A DNA stretch of 21,541 bases, from the NCBI GenBank assembly GCA_910586835.1, contig CAJUJU010000063.1, positions 1 through 21,541 on the forward strand. Direction: 5' to 3'. This DNA is from an uncultured Acetatifactor sp. GTDB taxonomy: Bacteria > Bacillota > Clostridia > Lachnospirales > Lachnospiraceae. Shown one piece after another: positions 21,074-21,541 of the stretch. The position numbers and the translations under genes were made by a program. How positions within the stretch are numbered: the stretch's first letter is position 1; each line of letters opens with the position of its first letter. The notes under the pieces are model-generated. The model was not told the origin of the DNA and did not search any database. It saw only the letters and a program-made list of their open reading frames with translations.

Positions 21074-21092
21074 GTAGTAAAAAAGTAGTAAA
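21074..21092 (-). repeat. Paired GTAGTAAA repeats beside the integrase gene
   Basis: GTAGTAAA occurs at 21074-21081 and 21085-21092, 11 bp apart (one helical turn), just past the integrase stop. Direct repeats here fit arm-type sites bound by the N-terminal domain of Tn916-type integrases. The role is inferred from position. Confidence 0.5.
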
Positions 21093-21104
21093 TTCTGCCC
21101 GCGC

Positions 21105-21541
21105 CTATGCGGCAATCAGCCTTTCCATTTCAGCCCTTGCGGAAGCGAATGTTGCGTGTGCGTAATAGCTCAGCGTCATGGTGATGTTGGAATGTCCCAT
21201 GATATACTGTAACGCTTTCGGGTTCATGCCAGCATTGGCTAAATTGGTGCAGAATGTATGGCGCAGGGTGTGGGGTGTCATTACTTTGGGTAACGCTTCC
21301 TCATGGCACTTGTTGTACTTCTTTGCAAGCCCCCGGAACATGGTAGCATAGTTCACATTCGTTTTCGGGCAGCCGTCCCGGTTGAGGAAAAGGAAATTGC
21401 TGTAACCGTCAATGGTGATCTTCTTCGCTCCCTTGCGGTTCTCCAACACGCGCCCCAACGCTTCATACACTTTTTCACTCATTGGGATTTGTCTGATACC
21501 GCTCTGTGTTTTGGGCTTCTCTATGTAGTAGCCTGTTTCCG
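21105..21541 (-). CDS. int: Tyrosine site-specific integrase, Tn916/Tn1549 type (C-terminal part)
   Basis: The visible 145 codons run from the right edge (ETGYYIEKPKTQSGIRQIPM) to the stop at 21105. They follow the C-terminal half of Tn916 Int closely: RQIPM, IDGYSNFLFLNR, GLAKKYNK, PHTLRHTFCTN with the catalytic His and Arg, GMNPKALQYIMGHSN with the second His, and TLSYYAHATF with the nucleophilic Tyr. The catalytic set visible here is complete; the N-terminal arm-binding domain and start are outside the window. The ATG at 21482 is internal, since coding continues in frame through to 21541. It catalyses excision and integration of the element ending near 20920. Confidence 0.93.
   Translation of the reverse strand, partial: ETGYYIEKPKTQSGIRQIPMSEKVYEALGRVLENRKGAKKITIDGYSNFLFLNRDGCPKTNVNYATMFRGLAKKYNKCHEEALPKVMTPHTLRHTFCTNLANAGMNPKALQYIMGHSNITMTLSYYAHATFASARAEMERLIAA

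Larger units (their letters stand above)
20920..21541 (-). mobile_element. End of a Tn916/Tn1549-type integrative conjugative element
   Basis: Base composition changes from GC-rich to AT-rich at about 20920, exactly where the glycosidase stub loses homology. About 185 bp later comes the C-terminus of a Tn916-type integrase pointing away from the junction, as at the int end of Tn916-like elements. The junction sequence TTTTTCTAATAAAA (about 20922-20935) has the T-run/A-run form favoured by these elements as a target. The rest of the element lies beyond the window, so its cargo is unknown and the exact end is not fixed. Confidence 0.7.

Noticed and set aside
1..21541. CRISPR arrays, rRNA or tRNA genes, replication origin
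   Set aside because: No regularly spaced repeats, no conserved rRNA or tRNA segments, and no DnaA-box cluster were seen on either strand.

Overview
The window reads as chromosomal DNA of a gut-type Clostridia, most likely Lachnospiraceae. Signs are the mid-range GC, strong AGGAGG-type ribosome sites, TTGACA/TATAAT promoters, the pectin and fucose catabolic genes, and a Tn916/Tn1549-type integrase at the right end. The family assignment is inference from gene content; no rRNA or tRNA gene is present.

Left part (1-7750), uronate and pectin use. A LacI-family regulator (only its first 20 codons are in the window, minus strand) diverges from uxaB (altronate oxidoreductase), uxaA (altronate dehydratase) and an intracellular GH28 galacturonidase. 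A consensus promoter with a 26-bp perfect palindrome at its start site precedes uxaB. The regulator has its own promoter and a terminator-like hairpin inside its leader. Next come a helical protein of unknown function and a xylose-isomerase-like TIM-barrel protein. They are separated by a structured repeat: two ~68-bp direct copies flank an 82-bp three-way-junction inverted repeat.

Middle part (7751-13312). A sigma-A-type promoter drives a small secreted Cys/His-rich protein, two FtsX/MacB-type permeases and an ABC ATPase. Downstream lies a barnase-type ribonuclease made as a lipoprotein, with no recognisable barstar inhibitor. The ribonuclease is preceded by a hairpin element that recurs about 6.8 kb away, upstream of the fucosidase. 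Both copies have a conserved loop and 3' flank but different, fully compensated stem arms.

Right part (13313-21541). On the minus strand are a HerA/DUF853-type ATPase and, separately, a PadR regulator overlapping (ATGA) an unusual flavodoxin-SCP2-membrane fusion protein. On the plus strand are a leftover C-terminus of a sugar ABC permease, an ankyrin-repeat protein, and an intracellular GH29 alpha-L-fucosidase. The fucosidase is followed by the first ~34 codons of a second glycosidase gene, frameshifted and then cut off by AT-rich DNA that leads into a Tn916-type integrase. That point is taken as the end of an integrated conjugative element that continues past the window.

Most minus-strand open frames inside the plus-strand genes, and the reverse, are shadows and are not annotated.
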